Positions 27,469-35,032 of a DNA stretch of 64,000 nucleotides are shown piece after piece. Below the pieces are notes generated by a model. It was not told the DNA's origin. It saw only the letters and a list, made by a program, of their open reading frames with translations, and did not search any database. This DNA comes from Ostreiculturibacter nitratireducens (GTDB taxonomy: Bacteria; Pseudomonadota; Alphaproteobacteria; Rhodobacterales; Rhodobacteraceae), in NCBI RefSeq assembly GCF_032670585.1, contig NZ_JAVQHL010000001.1, forward strand, positions 930,001 through 994,000, in the 5' to 3' direction. The translations under genes and the position numbers were made by a program. Positions within the stretch are counted from its first letter, which is position 1, and every line of letters starts with the position of its first letter.

Positions 27469-28412
27469 TCCAGTTCCACCCGTGGATCGAGAAAGCGGTA
27501 GGAAATGTCGACCAGCAGATTGACGACGAGATAGAGGAACACGATCACGAGGATCACGCCCTGGATGACCGGGTAGTCGCGTCGCAGGATCGACTGGACG
27601 ACGGTGCGCCCGATCCCCGGCAACGCGAAGACGGTTTCGGTGACGACGGCTTCGGAGACAAGGGCCGCGAAGGTGAAGCCGAAAGCGGACACGACGGCAA
27701 GCAGGGCATTGCGCAGGATATGCCTGACGACCACGCGCCGGGGCCTGATGCCCTTGGCGCGAGCGGTACGCACATAGTCTTCCTTGGCGACGTCGAGCAT
27801 CGATGCGCGCGTCAAGCGCAAGATCAGGGCGGCGTTCGGCGCCGCCAGGGTAAGGCTCGGCAGCAGGAGGTAACGGAGGTTCGCCAGACCGCCTTCCTCG
27901 AAGATCGATGGATAACCGGAACTCGGCAACCACCCCAGCCAGGCGGCGAAGATGAGGATGAGGTAGAGCCCCACCCAGAAGGTCGGCACAGACGCCATCA
28001 GCATCGCGATGCCCGAAAGCCCCTGGTCTATCCACGTCCCCTGCCGAATGGCGGACAGGACCCCGATCGGCACGCCGATCAGCACGATCCAGACCATCGT
28101 GATCGCCGCCAGCAGAAGGCTCGTCTCGGCCCCATCGATGATCACCGTCGTGACGGGAGTATTGAAGAAGATCGATGTTCCGAGGTCCCCGCGCGCGACA
28201 TTCGCGACCCAGTGGAAATACTGGACCACCAGCGGACGGTCGAGGCCCAGCCGCGTGCGCAGGGCCTCGACCTGTTCCGGTGTCGCCTCATCGCCCAGGA
28301 GAACATAGGCGGGGTCGCCCGGAATGGCGTGGATGAAAAGGAAGATCACGATGGATGCGGCCACCAGGGTGGCGATGGCCGCACCGCTTCGTTTCAGGAC
28401 ATATCCCCTCAT
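27465..28412 (-). CDS. Peptide-type ABC transporter permease (DppB)
   Basis: 315 residues from the ATG at 28412 (MRGYVLKRSGAAIATLVAASIVIFLFIHAIPGDPAY), with the typical DppB N-terminal helix and large periplasmic loop (QVEALRTRLGLDRPLVVQYFHW), five more helices and an EAA loop (DYVRTARAKGIRPRRVVVRHILRNA). A start at 28484 is possible but would read through the binding-protein/permease gap. It follows the binding-protein gene closely. Confidence 0.93.
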   Translation of the reverse strand: MRGYVLKRSGAAIATLVAASIVIFLFIHAIPGDPAYVLLGDEATPEQVEALRTRLGLDRPLVVQYFHWVANVARGDLGTSIFFNTPVTTVIIDGAETSLLLAAITMVWIVLIGVPIGVLSAIRQGTWIDQGLSGIAMLMASVPTFWVGLYLILIFAAWLGWLPSSGYPSIFEEGGLANLRYLLLPSLTLAAPNAALILRLTRASMLDVAKEDYVRTARAKGIRPRRVVVRHILRNALLAVVSAFGFTFAALVSEAVVTETVFALPGIGRTVVQSILRRDYPVIQGVILVIVFLYLVVNLLVDISYRFLDPRVELE

Positions 28413-28435
28413 GGGCGGTCCGGATCCCTTCGAGC

Positions 28436-29983
28436 TTACTTGGACACGCCCCAGAAATGCGGCCAGATCAGCGACTGGTCCCACATTCCCTTCAGATCGG
28501 GAGAGGCGATGTCATAGGAATAGACGTCGCCCACCTTCACGGTCGGCACCTGCTCGTAGATCAGTGCCTGCAGCTTGGACCACGCCTCGCGCCGCACTTC
28601 GGGATCGGCCGACCCGGTGAACGTGGCGTTCAGTTCGGCCTTCTCGGGCGTCGCCCACCATCCGGGATAGGTGTCGTTCATCACCGTGAGCAGGATCGGA
28701 TCCGGAATGTTGCCATGGTGCGTGACGAACATGTCCCACTGGTCCGGCTGACCGCGCAGCTTCAGGAGCGTCGCCCAGTCCACGACGACCATCTGGACGT
28801 TGATGCCGGCATCCGCGAGCTGGCGCGTGAAGACTGTCGCCTGGTCGTAGTGCTCCTTGTAGTTGGTCGAGACCAGAAGCTTGATCGGCGTGCCGTCATA
28901 GCCCGCCTCGGCGGCCATGGTCTTGGCCTTCTCGACGTCGCCCTGGTTGTAGGATTCCGTGCCCGCTTCCGAGTACCAGATGTTCCCCTTCGGGAAGAAC
29001 GATCCGTTCGCGTCCCACAACTCCTCTTCGCCGACGGAGACGCGAAGCGCTTCCTCCATGTTCAGCGCCGCGAGGATCGCGCGGCGCAGCGCGAAGTTGT
29101 CCTTCAGCGGCCCGTTCGAGGAGTTCATGAACATGAGCCCGAAGATCGGTGCGCCGCTGATATGGATGGCCACCGACGGATCGTCCTTGAGGACGCCATA
29201 GAGATCGCCCGAGATGAACTCGGCGTAGTCGTAGTCGCCCGCCTGAACGCCGCTGACGCGCGTGCCGACGTCGGGAACCGGAATGAACTGGATGGAGTCG
29301 AGCTCTGCCGACCGCGCCCCGGCATAGCCGTCGGAGGGCGTATCGAGGGAGTCGTACTCGTCGTATCTTTCGAGTTCGACGTAGCGGTTCGCCCGCCATT
29401 CCTTGAACTTGAAGGGGCCGGTCCCGACGTAGTCCTCCGGCTTGATCGGTTCGCCCGCCGCGGCGGTGACGATCTCGGCCGGGTAGATGACGGGGCCGCC
29501 GTTCGGAAACGCCAGCATGCTCTTCCAGGCGCCGTTCGGTTCAGAGAGCTTGAGCGTGACCTCGTAATCCCCGGTGGCCTCGACCGAAACGGCATTCGCC
29601 ATGAGCAGCTTGCCGCGCGATCCGAACTCTCCCCAACGCTTCAGCGACGCGACAACGTCCTCGGCGGTCATCTCCTTGCCGTTGTGGAAAGTCACACCCT
29701 CCCGCAGCGAAATGACGATTGTCCGGCCATCGTCCTGCAGGGTTTCACCCGCGGCCAGCATCGGCTGCGGATCGTATTTCGAGTCGAAGGCGTAGAGGGT
29801 TTCGAACATGTGCTGCCCGATCATCGCGGCGATCGTGGCCGTACCCATCTGCACGTCCAGGCTCGGCGGTTCGCCGATCGTCGCGTAGCGGAGCGTTTCC
29901 GCCGAGAGGGACGTGGAGCTCAACAGCAAGGAGGACACGGCGACAGCCACGCCACGCGAAATTCGAGAGGTGTTCAGTATCAT
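28436..29983 (-). CDS. Peptide-type ABC transporter periplasmic substrate-binding protein
   Basis: 515 residues with a signal peptide (about 1-28, ending STSLSA). Family-5 binding-protein motifs: IGEPPSLDVQMGTATIAAMIGQHMFETLYAFD, GRTIVISLREGVTFHNGKEMTAEDVVASLKRW, and DYVGTGPFKFKEWRANRYVELERYDEYDS. It heads a complete operon (binding protein, two permeases, two ATPases). The downstream-to-upstream neighbours are an SDR and a DSD1-family enzyme, so the ligand may be an amino-acid-derived or peptide-like compound. Confidence 0.94.
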   Translation of the reverse strand: MILNTSRISRGVAVAVSSLLLSSTSLSAETLRYATIGEPPSLDVQMGTATIAAMIGQHMFETLYAFDSKYDPQPMLAAGETLQDDGRTIVISLREGVTFHNGKEMTAEDVVASLKRWGEFGSRGKLLMANAVSVEATGDYEVTLKLSEPNGAWKSMLAFPNGGPVIYPAEIVTAAAGEPIKPEDYVGTGPFKFKEWRANRYVELERYDEYDSLDTPSDGYAGARSAELDSIQFIPVPDVGTRVSGVQAGDYDYAEFISGDLYGVLKDDPSVAIHISGAPIFGLMFMNSSNGPLKDNFALRRAILAALNMEEALRVSVGEEELWDANGSFFPKGNIWYSEAGTESYNQGDVEKAKTMAAEAGYDGTPIKLLVSTNYKEHYDQATVFTRQLADAGINVQMVVVDWATLLKLRGQPDQWDMFVTHHGNIPDPILLTVMNDTYPGWWATPEKAELNATFTGSADPEVRREAWSKLQALIYEQVPTVKVGDVYSYDIASPDLKGMWDQSLIWPHFWGVSK

Positions 29984-30059
29984 GGCCTTGTACCTTTCTT
30001 GATTGCGTTGAATCCTGTTGCTTCTGCGGTGGCGCGGCTCGCGTCCGGCGCCACGTTCG

Positions 30060-30842
30060 TCACCAGCACGTGTAGCCTCCGTCGATCACGAGGGCCGCGC
30101 CCGTCATGTAGCGGGCCGCGTCGCTGGCCAGGTAGACGGCCAGCGGGCCCAGGTCCTCAGGCTCGCCGAGCTTGCCCATCGGGATGTTCTTCACGTAGGC
30201 CTCGATCACTTCGGGGTGCTTTTGCGCCCAGATCTTGTTCGGGTCGGTCGCGAAGATCCCCGGGCAGATCGCGTTCACGGTGATCCCCTTTGGCGCCCAG
30301 TCCGTCGCCAGGCTTCGCGTCAGCATCAGGACGCCCGCCTTCGCCGCCTCATAGTGGCGTCCGGCGATGCCCCTTCCCGCGACGAGGGCGTTGATCGAGG
30401 CGAGGTTGATGACTCGCCCGCCCTCTCCACGCTCCAGCATCGCCCCGCCGATCACCTTGGCGCAGACGAAGGCCGAGGTGAGGTTCAGGTCCACGAGTTC
30501 CTTCCACTGCGCGATCGGCATCTCCTCGATCGGGATGTTGGCCCGCCGCCCTCCGACGTTGTTGACGAGGATGTCAAAGGTGTCGGTCTCCTGAAGCGCC
30601 CGGACGCAGACGGCCTCGCAGGCCTCGGGGTCACCCACGTCCCCGACATAGGTCCAGCAGTCGCGGCCAAGCTTGCGGATGCGCTCCGCGGTCTCTTCCA
30701 GCGAATTCGCGTCGCGGGCCACCAGCGCCACGTCGGCCCCGGCTTCGGCCATGCAGATCGCGATTTCCCGGCCGAGGCCACGGCTGCCGCCAGTGATGAA
30801 CGCTCGTTTCCCGTCGAGGCTCAGTCGGTCGAGTATTCCCAT
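30060..30842 (-). CDS. Short-chain dehydrogenase/reductase (SDR)
   Basis: 260 residues. Cofactor motif TGGSRGLG (17-24), NNVG (94-97), S149, and catalytic Y164/K168 in RHYEAAKAG. Arg after the second strand (LVARDA) suggests NADP preference. It resembles gluconate-5-dehydrogenase or 3-oxoacyl-reductase-like SDRs. It lies 76 bp upstream of the binding-protein gene, so it may be co-transcribed with the second peptide-type ABC operon. Confidence 0.9.
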   Translation of the reverse strand: MGILDRLSLDGKRAFITGGSRGLGREIAICMAEAGADVALVARDANSLEETAERIRKLGRDCWTYVGDVGDPEACEAVCVRALQETDTFDILVNNVGGRRANIPIEEMPIAQWKELVDLNLTSAFVCAKVIGGAMLERGEGGRVINLASINALVAGRGIAGRHYEAAKAGVLMLTRSLATDWAPKGITVNAICPGIFATDPNKIWAQKHPEVIEAYVKNIPMGKLGEPEDLGPLAVYLASDAARYMTGAALVIDGGYTCW

Positions 30843-31180
30843 TGTCGGGCTCCGTTTCTAACTGACCACCATCGGCGCATGGCCGGTGCAGAGGCGATCC
30901 AGGTCCGGGCTCTGGCCACCCGCTGAACATCGTCGTTTACAGTCGGCGATCATTCCGCCCTTGGGGAATGCTATGTCCGGATGGTCCGATGCGAAGTTTG
31001 CATAGGTCGAAAATGGGCTATGCGCGCAGCCGGGCGGCCCGGTCCGGTCGATGACGCGTCATCGAGGTCGCGGCTAATCGCAGGTTCCCGGCGCCCCGAC
31101 GCACGCCGGGTCGCGTATCGACGGTAGCTTCCGAATGATCCTTCACACGCCGTCGGTTTTCCGAAGGACCTTCGCGGCCC
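30843..31180. promoter_or_regulatory. Intergenic region upstream of the SDR gene
   Basis: A 338-bp gap downstream of one leftward gene and upstream of another. It contains the operator-like GATGCGAAGTTTGCAT (30988-31003), immediately followed by AGGTC and then, 12 nt after GCATAG, a CTATGC inverted copy (GCATAG at 31000-31005, CTATGC at 31018-31023). No ORF with a ribosome site is seen. Confidence 0.45.
30988..31003 (+). promoter_or_regulatory. Putative shared operator, GATGCGAAGTTTGCAT
   Basis: LysR-type T-N11-A imperfect palindrome 146 bp before the SDR gene. It matches the 4488-4503 site at 15 of 16 positions. Confidence 0.45.
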
Positions 31181-32224
31181 TCACTTCACCTTGCCGCGCG
31201 CGGCGACCGGCATGGATTCCAGCCTGCCGTCCGGATGGCGGAGGATCACCGCGTCGAGGAGGTTCGAGACGACGCAGACATGGTTGGGGATGATGGATAT
31301 CTCTTCGCCCACCATCGGGTCCCAGCCCGAGCCGGCAAGATCGATCGTGCCATGTTCTTCTGCCAAGGCAACGATGCGCGCACCGGGCGCCTCGCGGATC
31401 AGGCCGTAGTCCTCGAGCCCAAGCAGGTCCGAACTCAGCACCTTCGACCCGGCATCGATGATCGCGCGATCGGCCGTCGGGCGCGAGACGACCGTGGCTT
31501 GCACTGTCGCCGCGCAATCATCTTCGCCGCAGGCGCCAAAGGCGATCATGTAGCGGTCGTTGTAGATATAGGTTCCGGCGCGGTGTTCGGTGGCAGAGCG
31601 GAAACAGGCAAGATCGCCGAGATTGGGCGTACCGCCCGTACTGATGACGGGGCACGGCAAGCCCTCGGTGGTCAGAAGGTCCCGCGCCGCGGCGAGCCAC
31701 TGATCCACCTGCTCGCTCCCGCTCATCGGCGGATAGGTCATCAATCCTTCGAGCTGAAGACCCGGAAGCGCCTGGATGCGCCGGGCCAGTGACAGCGCGG
31801 CTTCCGGCGACTGAACGCCACAGCGACCGGCCCCGGTGTCACACTCGATCAGAACCGGCAACGGGTCCGGCTCGCCCGCGAACCGGTCCGACAGGCCCTG
31901 CGCAACGGTCTCGTTGTCGCAGGTCACGCTCAATCGGCAGCGACGGCCAAGGGCCGCCAGCCGGTCGAGCTTGGGCTGCCCCACGATATTGTAGGTGATC
32001 AGGATGTCCTTGATCCCCGCATCCGCCATCACTTCCGCCTCGCCGATCTTCTGGCAGGTGATGCCGATCGCCCCGGCCGCGATCTGCCGTTTGGCCATGA
32101 AAGGCAGCTTGTGGGTCTTGATGTGCGGACGCGTCTTCAACCCGGCGGAACCCGCAAGCTTCTGAAATCGAGCGATGTTCCGATCGACGATCGACAGGTC
32201 GACGACAAGGCAGGGGGTATCCAT
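31181..32224 (-). CDS. DSD1-family PLP enzyme (D-threonine aldolase / D-serine dehydratase-like)
   Basis: 347 residues, the third and shortest paralogue. It begins directly with the first strand (MDTPCLVVDLSIVDRN), with the PLP lysine in LKTRPHIKTHKLP and a C-terminal IPNHVCVVSNLLD metal motif (H-x-C). It shares the KIGEAEVMADAGIKDILITYNIVGQPKLDRL block with the 4584 enzyme, so it combines an aldolase-like body with a dehydratase-like metal pair. It is divergent from the RidA-IclR pair across a region with a palindromic operator; RidA removes enamine/imine products released by PLP dehydratases, which fits a dehydratase role here. Confidence 0.88.
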   Translation of the reverse strand: MDTPCLVVDLSIVDRNIARFQKLAGSAGLKTRPHIKTHKLPFMAKRQIAAGAIGITCQKIGEAEVMADAGIKDILITYNIVGQPKLDRLAALGRRCRLSVTCDNETVAQGLSDRFAGEPDPLPVLIECDTGAGRCGVQSPEAALSLARRIQALPGLQLEGLMTYPPMSGSEQVDQWLAAARDLLTTEGLPCPVISTGGTPNLGDLACFRSATEHRAGTYIYNDRYMIAFGACGEDDCAATVQATVVSRPTADRAIIDAGSKVLSSDLLGLEDYGLIREAPGARIVALAEEHGTIDLAGSGWDPMVGEEISIIPNHVCVVSNLLDAVILRHPDGRLESMPVAARGKVK

Positions 32225-32545
32225 TCCGCGGCAACTTTCCTTGCTGGAGGCCTGTTCGGCGCGCGACTACCGATCGGACATTGACACGTCCACAGAGGCG
32301 TGACTAGCGTCAATCCACAATAAAGGATTCCATTCCGCTATAATGGAACTATCTCGGTCGACACCTGTGTCCGACAGTGGAGAAACACATGACACGTTGT
32401 CCGCGATGGCTCGCCACGGCGATCTTGACCCATCGGCCCCGCATCCCGGATCCATGCCCGGCCGACATGATCTTTCAAGTCCATGACTCCGATCACGCGG
32501 CAAGCCTGCTGCCAATTTTCGAATTCTGAAGAAGGAGAAACTCAG
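32225..32545. promoter_or_regulatory. Divergent promoter region between DSD1-family and RidA genes
   Basis: A 321-bp interval with a TTGACA hexamer at 32281, a perfect palindrome at 32328-32348 and a TATAAT inside it (32339-32344). No coding potential with a ribosome site is seen before 32546. Confidence 0.55.
32328..32348. promoter_or_regulatory. Putative IclR-type operator, TTCCATT-N7-AATGGAA
   Basis: A perfect 7-bp inverted repeat with a 7-nt spacer, overlapping a consensus-like TATAAT at 32339-32344. Position upstream of ridA-iclR and the divergent DSD1 gene, and the TGGAA/TTCCA style known for IclR-family operators, suggest it is the site for the IclR protein at 32976. Confidence 0.6.
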
Positions 32546-32932
32546 ATGACCATCAAGCGACACGGCGTTGGCGAAGGCAAAGGCAGCGGAAAGAGGGCCT
32601 TGCCCTTCGCCAAGGCCACCGAGGCCGATGGCTGGCTCTACGTTTCCGGCCAGACTCCCATGCGGAACGGCGAAATCGTCGGGCACGGCATCGTCGAGCA
32701 GGCGAAGGTCGCCATCGAGAACATGCTGCAGATCGTGAAGGATGCCGGTTACGGCGTCGAAGACATTGTCCGCGTTGGCGTCTGGCTGGACGACCCGCGG
32801 GATTTCTGGAGTTTCAACGGCGTCTTCGAACAGTATTTCGGCGAGCACCCGCCTGCCCGGGCTTGCGTCCAATCCGCCATGGTGGTGGATTGCAAGGTCG
32901 AGGTTGACTGTATCGCATATCGCAAACCGTGA
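32546..32932 (+). CDS. RidA-family enamine/imine deaminase
   Basis: 128 residues, normal for RidA/YjgF. Start ATG at 32546 with a GAAGGAGAAACTC ribosome site. The substrate-carboxylate Arg is R105 (HPPARAC) and the catalytic Glu is E119 (KVEVDCIA), both canonical. The family hydrolyses reactive 2-aminoacrylate-type enamines or imines made by PLP-dependent dehydratases. It is divergent from a DSD1-family gene and upstream of the IclR gene. Confidence 0.93.
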   Translation: MTIKRHGVGEGKGSGKRALPFAKATEADGWLYVSGQTPMRNGEIVGHGIVEQAKVAIENMLQIVKDAGYGVEDIVRVGVWLDDPRDFWSFNGVFEQYFGEHPPARACVQSAMVVDCKVEVDCIAYRKP

Positions 32933-32975
32933 TTTGGCGTCGGTCCCCTTTGCTGCGCTGCGGATGGAGCGGACC

Positions 32976-33755
32976 ATGAAGGATCAGGCTGCACGAAAGC
33001 GCGCACGCGGCCTCGACCGCGCGTTCGACATTCTCGATCACCTGCGCTCGGTCAAGCGGCCGCAGCGCCCGAACGAGATCGCGCATGCGTTGGGCGCGCC
33101 GAAATCGACCATCTACGAATTGGTCGGGTCGCTCGTCGCGCACGGGATGCTCGAAAACGTCGACAGCCAGGGCAATGTCTTCCTTGGCAGGCGGCTCTAT
33201 TTCCTCGGACTCGCCTATCAGCAGCAATTCGACCTTGCACGCGAAGCTGACGCCCTGCTGAAGGAAATCACGGCGACGACCTCCGAGACTTCGCAATTCT
33301 GCGTGCTGGACGGCGACAAATACAATGTGGCGATGATGTGCGAAGGCAGCCGCCCGTTCCGGATCAGCGCCGACGTCGGCGAGCGCACCCCGATCCCCTG
33401 GACCGCGTCCGGCCGCCTGCTCGTTGGCGACATGAGCGACGACGAGATCCTGGCCTTCATACCGGCGGGCGATTTCGTCCTGCCGGGCGGCGAACCGGTG
33501 GACCAGAACAAGTTCCTCGAGGAAGTGCGGTCGGCCCGTCGGGAGGGCTTCTTCTCATTCGACAGCGTGGTCGACACGTTCACGCATTGCCTCGCGGCGC
33601 CCGTCAAAGACGAAACTGGCCGGTGTGTAGCCACACTCTGCATCGTGGCGCCAAAAGAAGATGCTCGCAGCCATTACGACGTCTATCGAAAGGTTCTGAT
33701 CGACGCCGGTCGCAAGCTTTCGGATTCAATGGGCGGCCAAGTGATCCTGGCCTGA
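32976..33755 (+). CDS. IclR-family transcriptional regulator
   Basis: 259 residues from the ATG at 32976 (MKDQAARKRARGLDRAFDILDHL), preceded by GGAGCGG; an ATG at 32964 is an alternative. The N-terminal winged helix is seen in RPNEIAHALGAPKSTIYELVGSLVAHGMLE, and the C-terminal IclR effector domain in LGRRLYFLGLAYQQQ through IPWTASGRLLVGDMSDDEI. It is 43 bp after ridA and probably controls the divergent DSD1/ridA promoter region. Confidence 0.92.
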   Translation: MKDQAARKRARGLDRAFDILDHLRSVKRPQRPNEIAHALGAPKSTIYELVGSLVAHGMLENVDSQGNVFLGRRLYFLGLAYQQQFDLAREADALLKEITATTSETSQFCVLDGDKYNVAMMCEGSRPFRISADVGERTPIPWTASGRLLVGDMSDDEILAFIPAGDFVLPGGEPVDQNKFLEEVRSARREGFFSFDSVVDTFTHCLAAPVKDETGRCVATLCIVAPKEDARSHYDVYRKVLIDAGRKLSDSMGGQVILA

Positions 33756-34004
33756 CCAGCCACGGGATCTTACCCAACTGCGACAGGGTCCCGCGCAACG
33801 TAGGGACGGAGAATGAAGTGAGCGGATCTTCCGGCAAGCAGATCATTGCCGATCTGGCGTAGCAGTTGGCCGCCAGTAAGTGCGCCGAGCCGCCGAACAG
33901 GCACGGCATGGCGGAAGGCTCCGTGCCTCGGTTCCTGCCAAATCGATCACGCGTGCGGGCAACTGCCCAAGGGCGACGAAAGCCTGCATCTTTGGCCCGG
34001 TCCG

Positions 34005-34937
34005 CTAAGCATGCTCGCTGAGCATGCCGCCCGCCTCTCCGACGTGTGAGAAGCCTTTCAGCCAGTCGAACACGACGCCGGCCGCGTGCCCTTTGGAACG
34101 CGGGTCCGGACGCGTGAGGAAATACTGGAACGGGGCAGGAAGTGCCTGGCGGAAGAGCGTTACGAGGCGGCCTTCCGAAAGCAGGCCGTCGATCAGGGGC
34201 AGCGTGCCCAGGGCGATCCCGTGGCCGCGAATGCAAGCCTCGATCATCAGCGCCGGATCGTCGAACACCCATTCATTTGGGCTTTCGACCGCGCCGATCC
34301 CGGCCAATTCGCACCAGTTCCTCCACATCTGCAGGTTGCCTTCGTGGAGGATGCGGTGCTGGCGGAGAAGTTCCGCCGGCTCCGCTGCCCCGATGGATGC
34401 CATCAGCGCCGGGCTGGCGACCGGCACTTGCGTCACGGACATCAGCGTCATGCCATCGTGGCCCGGCGGCACGACATCTCCCCAGACGATCGAGATATCG
34501 ACCTCTCGCAGGAGTTCCGGCCGGTCGACGGTCACGTTGAGAATTCGGAACGCGACGCGGGGATTGGCCCGCGCAAAGCGGTCGAGCCTCGGCAGAAGCC
34601 AGTGGGCGCAGAACAGCGGCGGCGCAGCGATCGTCACCGTGCCAGTGACCTTCCGGCTATCGCTTTCGGCACCAAGTCCCGAAAGGTCGGCGAACGCACT
34701 TTGCGCGACCGCGAATACCTGCTGCCCGCGCCGCGTCAGCACGAGGCCGGAACGCGTCCGCCGGAACAGTGCCGTGCCGAAATAGGTCTCGAGCGCCTTG
34801 ACCTCGTGGCTGACCGCGCTTTGCGTAAGCGACAGTTCCCGCGCAGCGGCCGAGATACTGCCGTGGCGCGCCGCCGCCTCGAAGGCACGCAGCGGATAAA
34901 GCGGCGGAAGCTGGCGGGCCAAGGCGGATTCCCCCAT
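34005..34937 (-). CDS. LysR-family transcriptional regulator (GcvA-like)
   Basis: 310 residues. The GcvA-type N-terminus LPPLYPLRAFEAAARHGSISAAARELSLTQSAVSHEVKALE is clear, with LFRRTRSGLVLTRRGQ following, then a substrate-domain. It is divergent from the FAD-GcvT dehydrogenase gene across 95 bp containing two palindromes, so it very likely controls that gene and the downstream aldehyde dehydrogenase and racemase. Confidence 0.92.
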   Translation of the reverse strand: MGESALARQLPPLYPLRAFEAAARHGSISAAARELSLTQSAVSHEVKALETYFGTALFRRTRSGLVLTRRGQQVFAVAQSAFADLSGLGAESDSRKVTGTVTIAAPPLFCAHWLLPRLDRFARANPRVAFRILNVTVDRPELLREVDISIVWGDVVPPGHDGMTLMSVTQVPVASPALMASIGAAEPAELLRQHRILHEGNLQMWRNWCELAGIGAVESPNEWVFDDPALMIEACIRGHGIALGTLPLIDGLLSEGRLVTLFRQALPAPFQYFLTRPDPRSKGHAAGVVFDWLKGFSHVGEAGGMLSEHA

Positions 34938-34961
34938 GAATCTGATTCATGCCTGGCATGA
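34936..34961. promoter_or_regulatory. Overlapping palindromes, putative LysR operator
   Basis: ATGAATC-T-GATTCAT (34936-34950) and TCATGCC-T-GGCATGA (34947-34961) are both perfect 7+1+7 inverted repeats that overlap by four bases. The first covers the lysR start codon, so binding would autoregulate lysR and act about 80 bp upstream of the divergent dehydrogenase gene. Confidence 0.55.
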
Positions 34962-35032
34962 GAATAATCCGTTTTTCGAGCGCTCCGGAAGCTTCCTAAT
35001 CTGCTGCCGATGGCTGGAAGGGGAGGCGGATC

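Noticed and set aside
28355..30283. 642-codon open frame on the plus strand
   Set aside because: Antisense to the clear solute-binding protein gene; composition is typical of a high-GC mirror frame.
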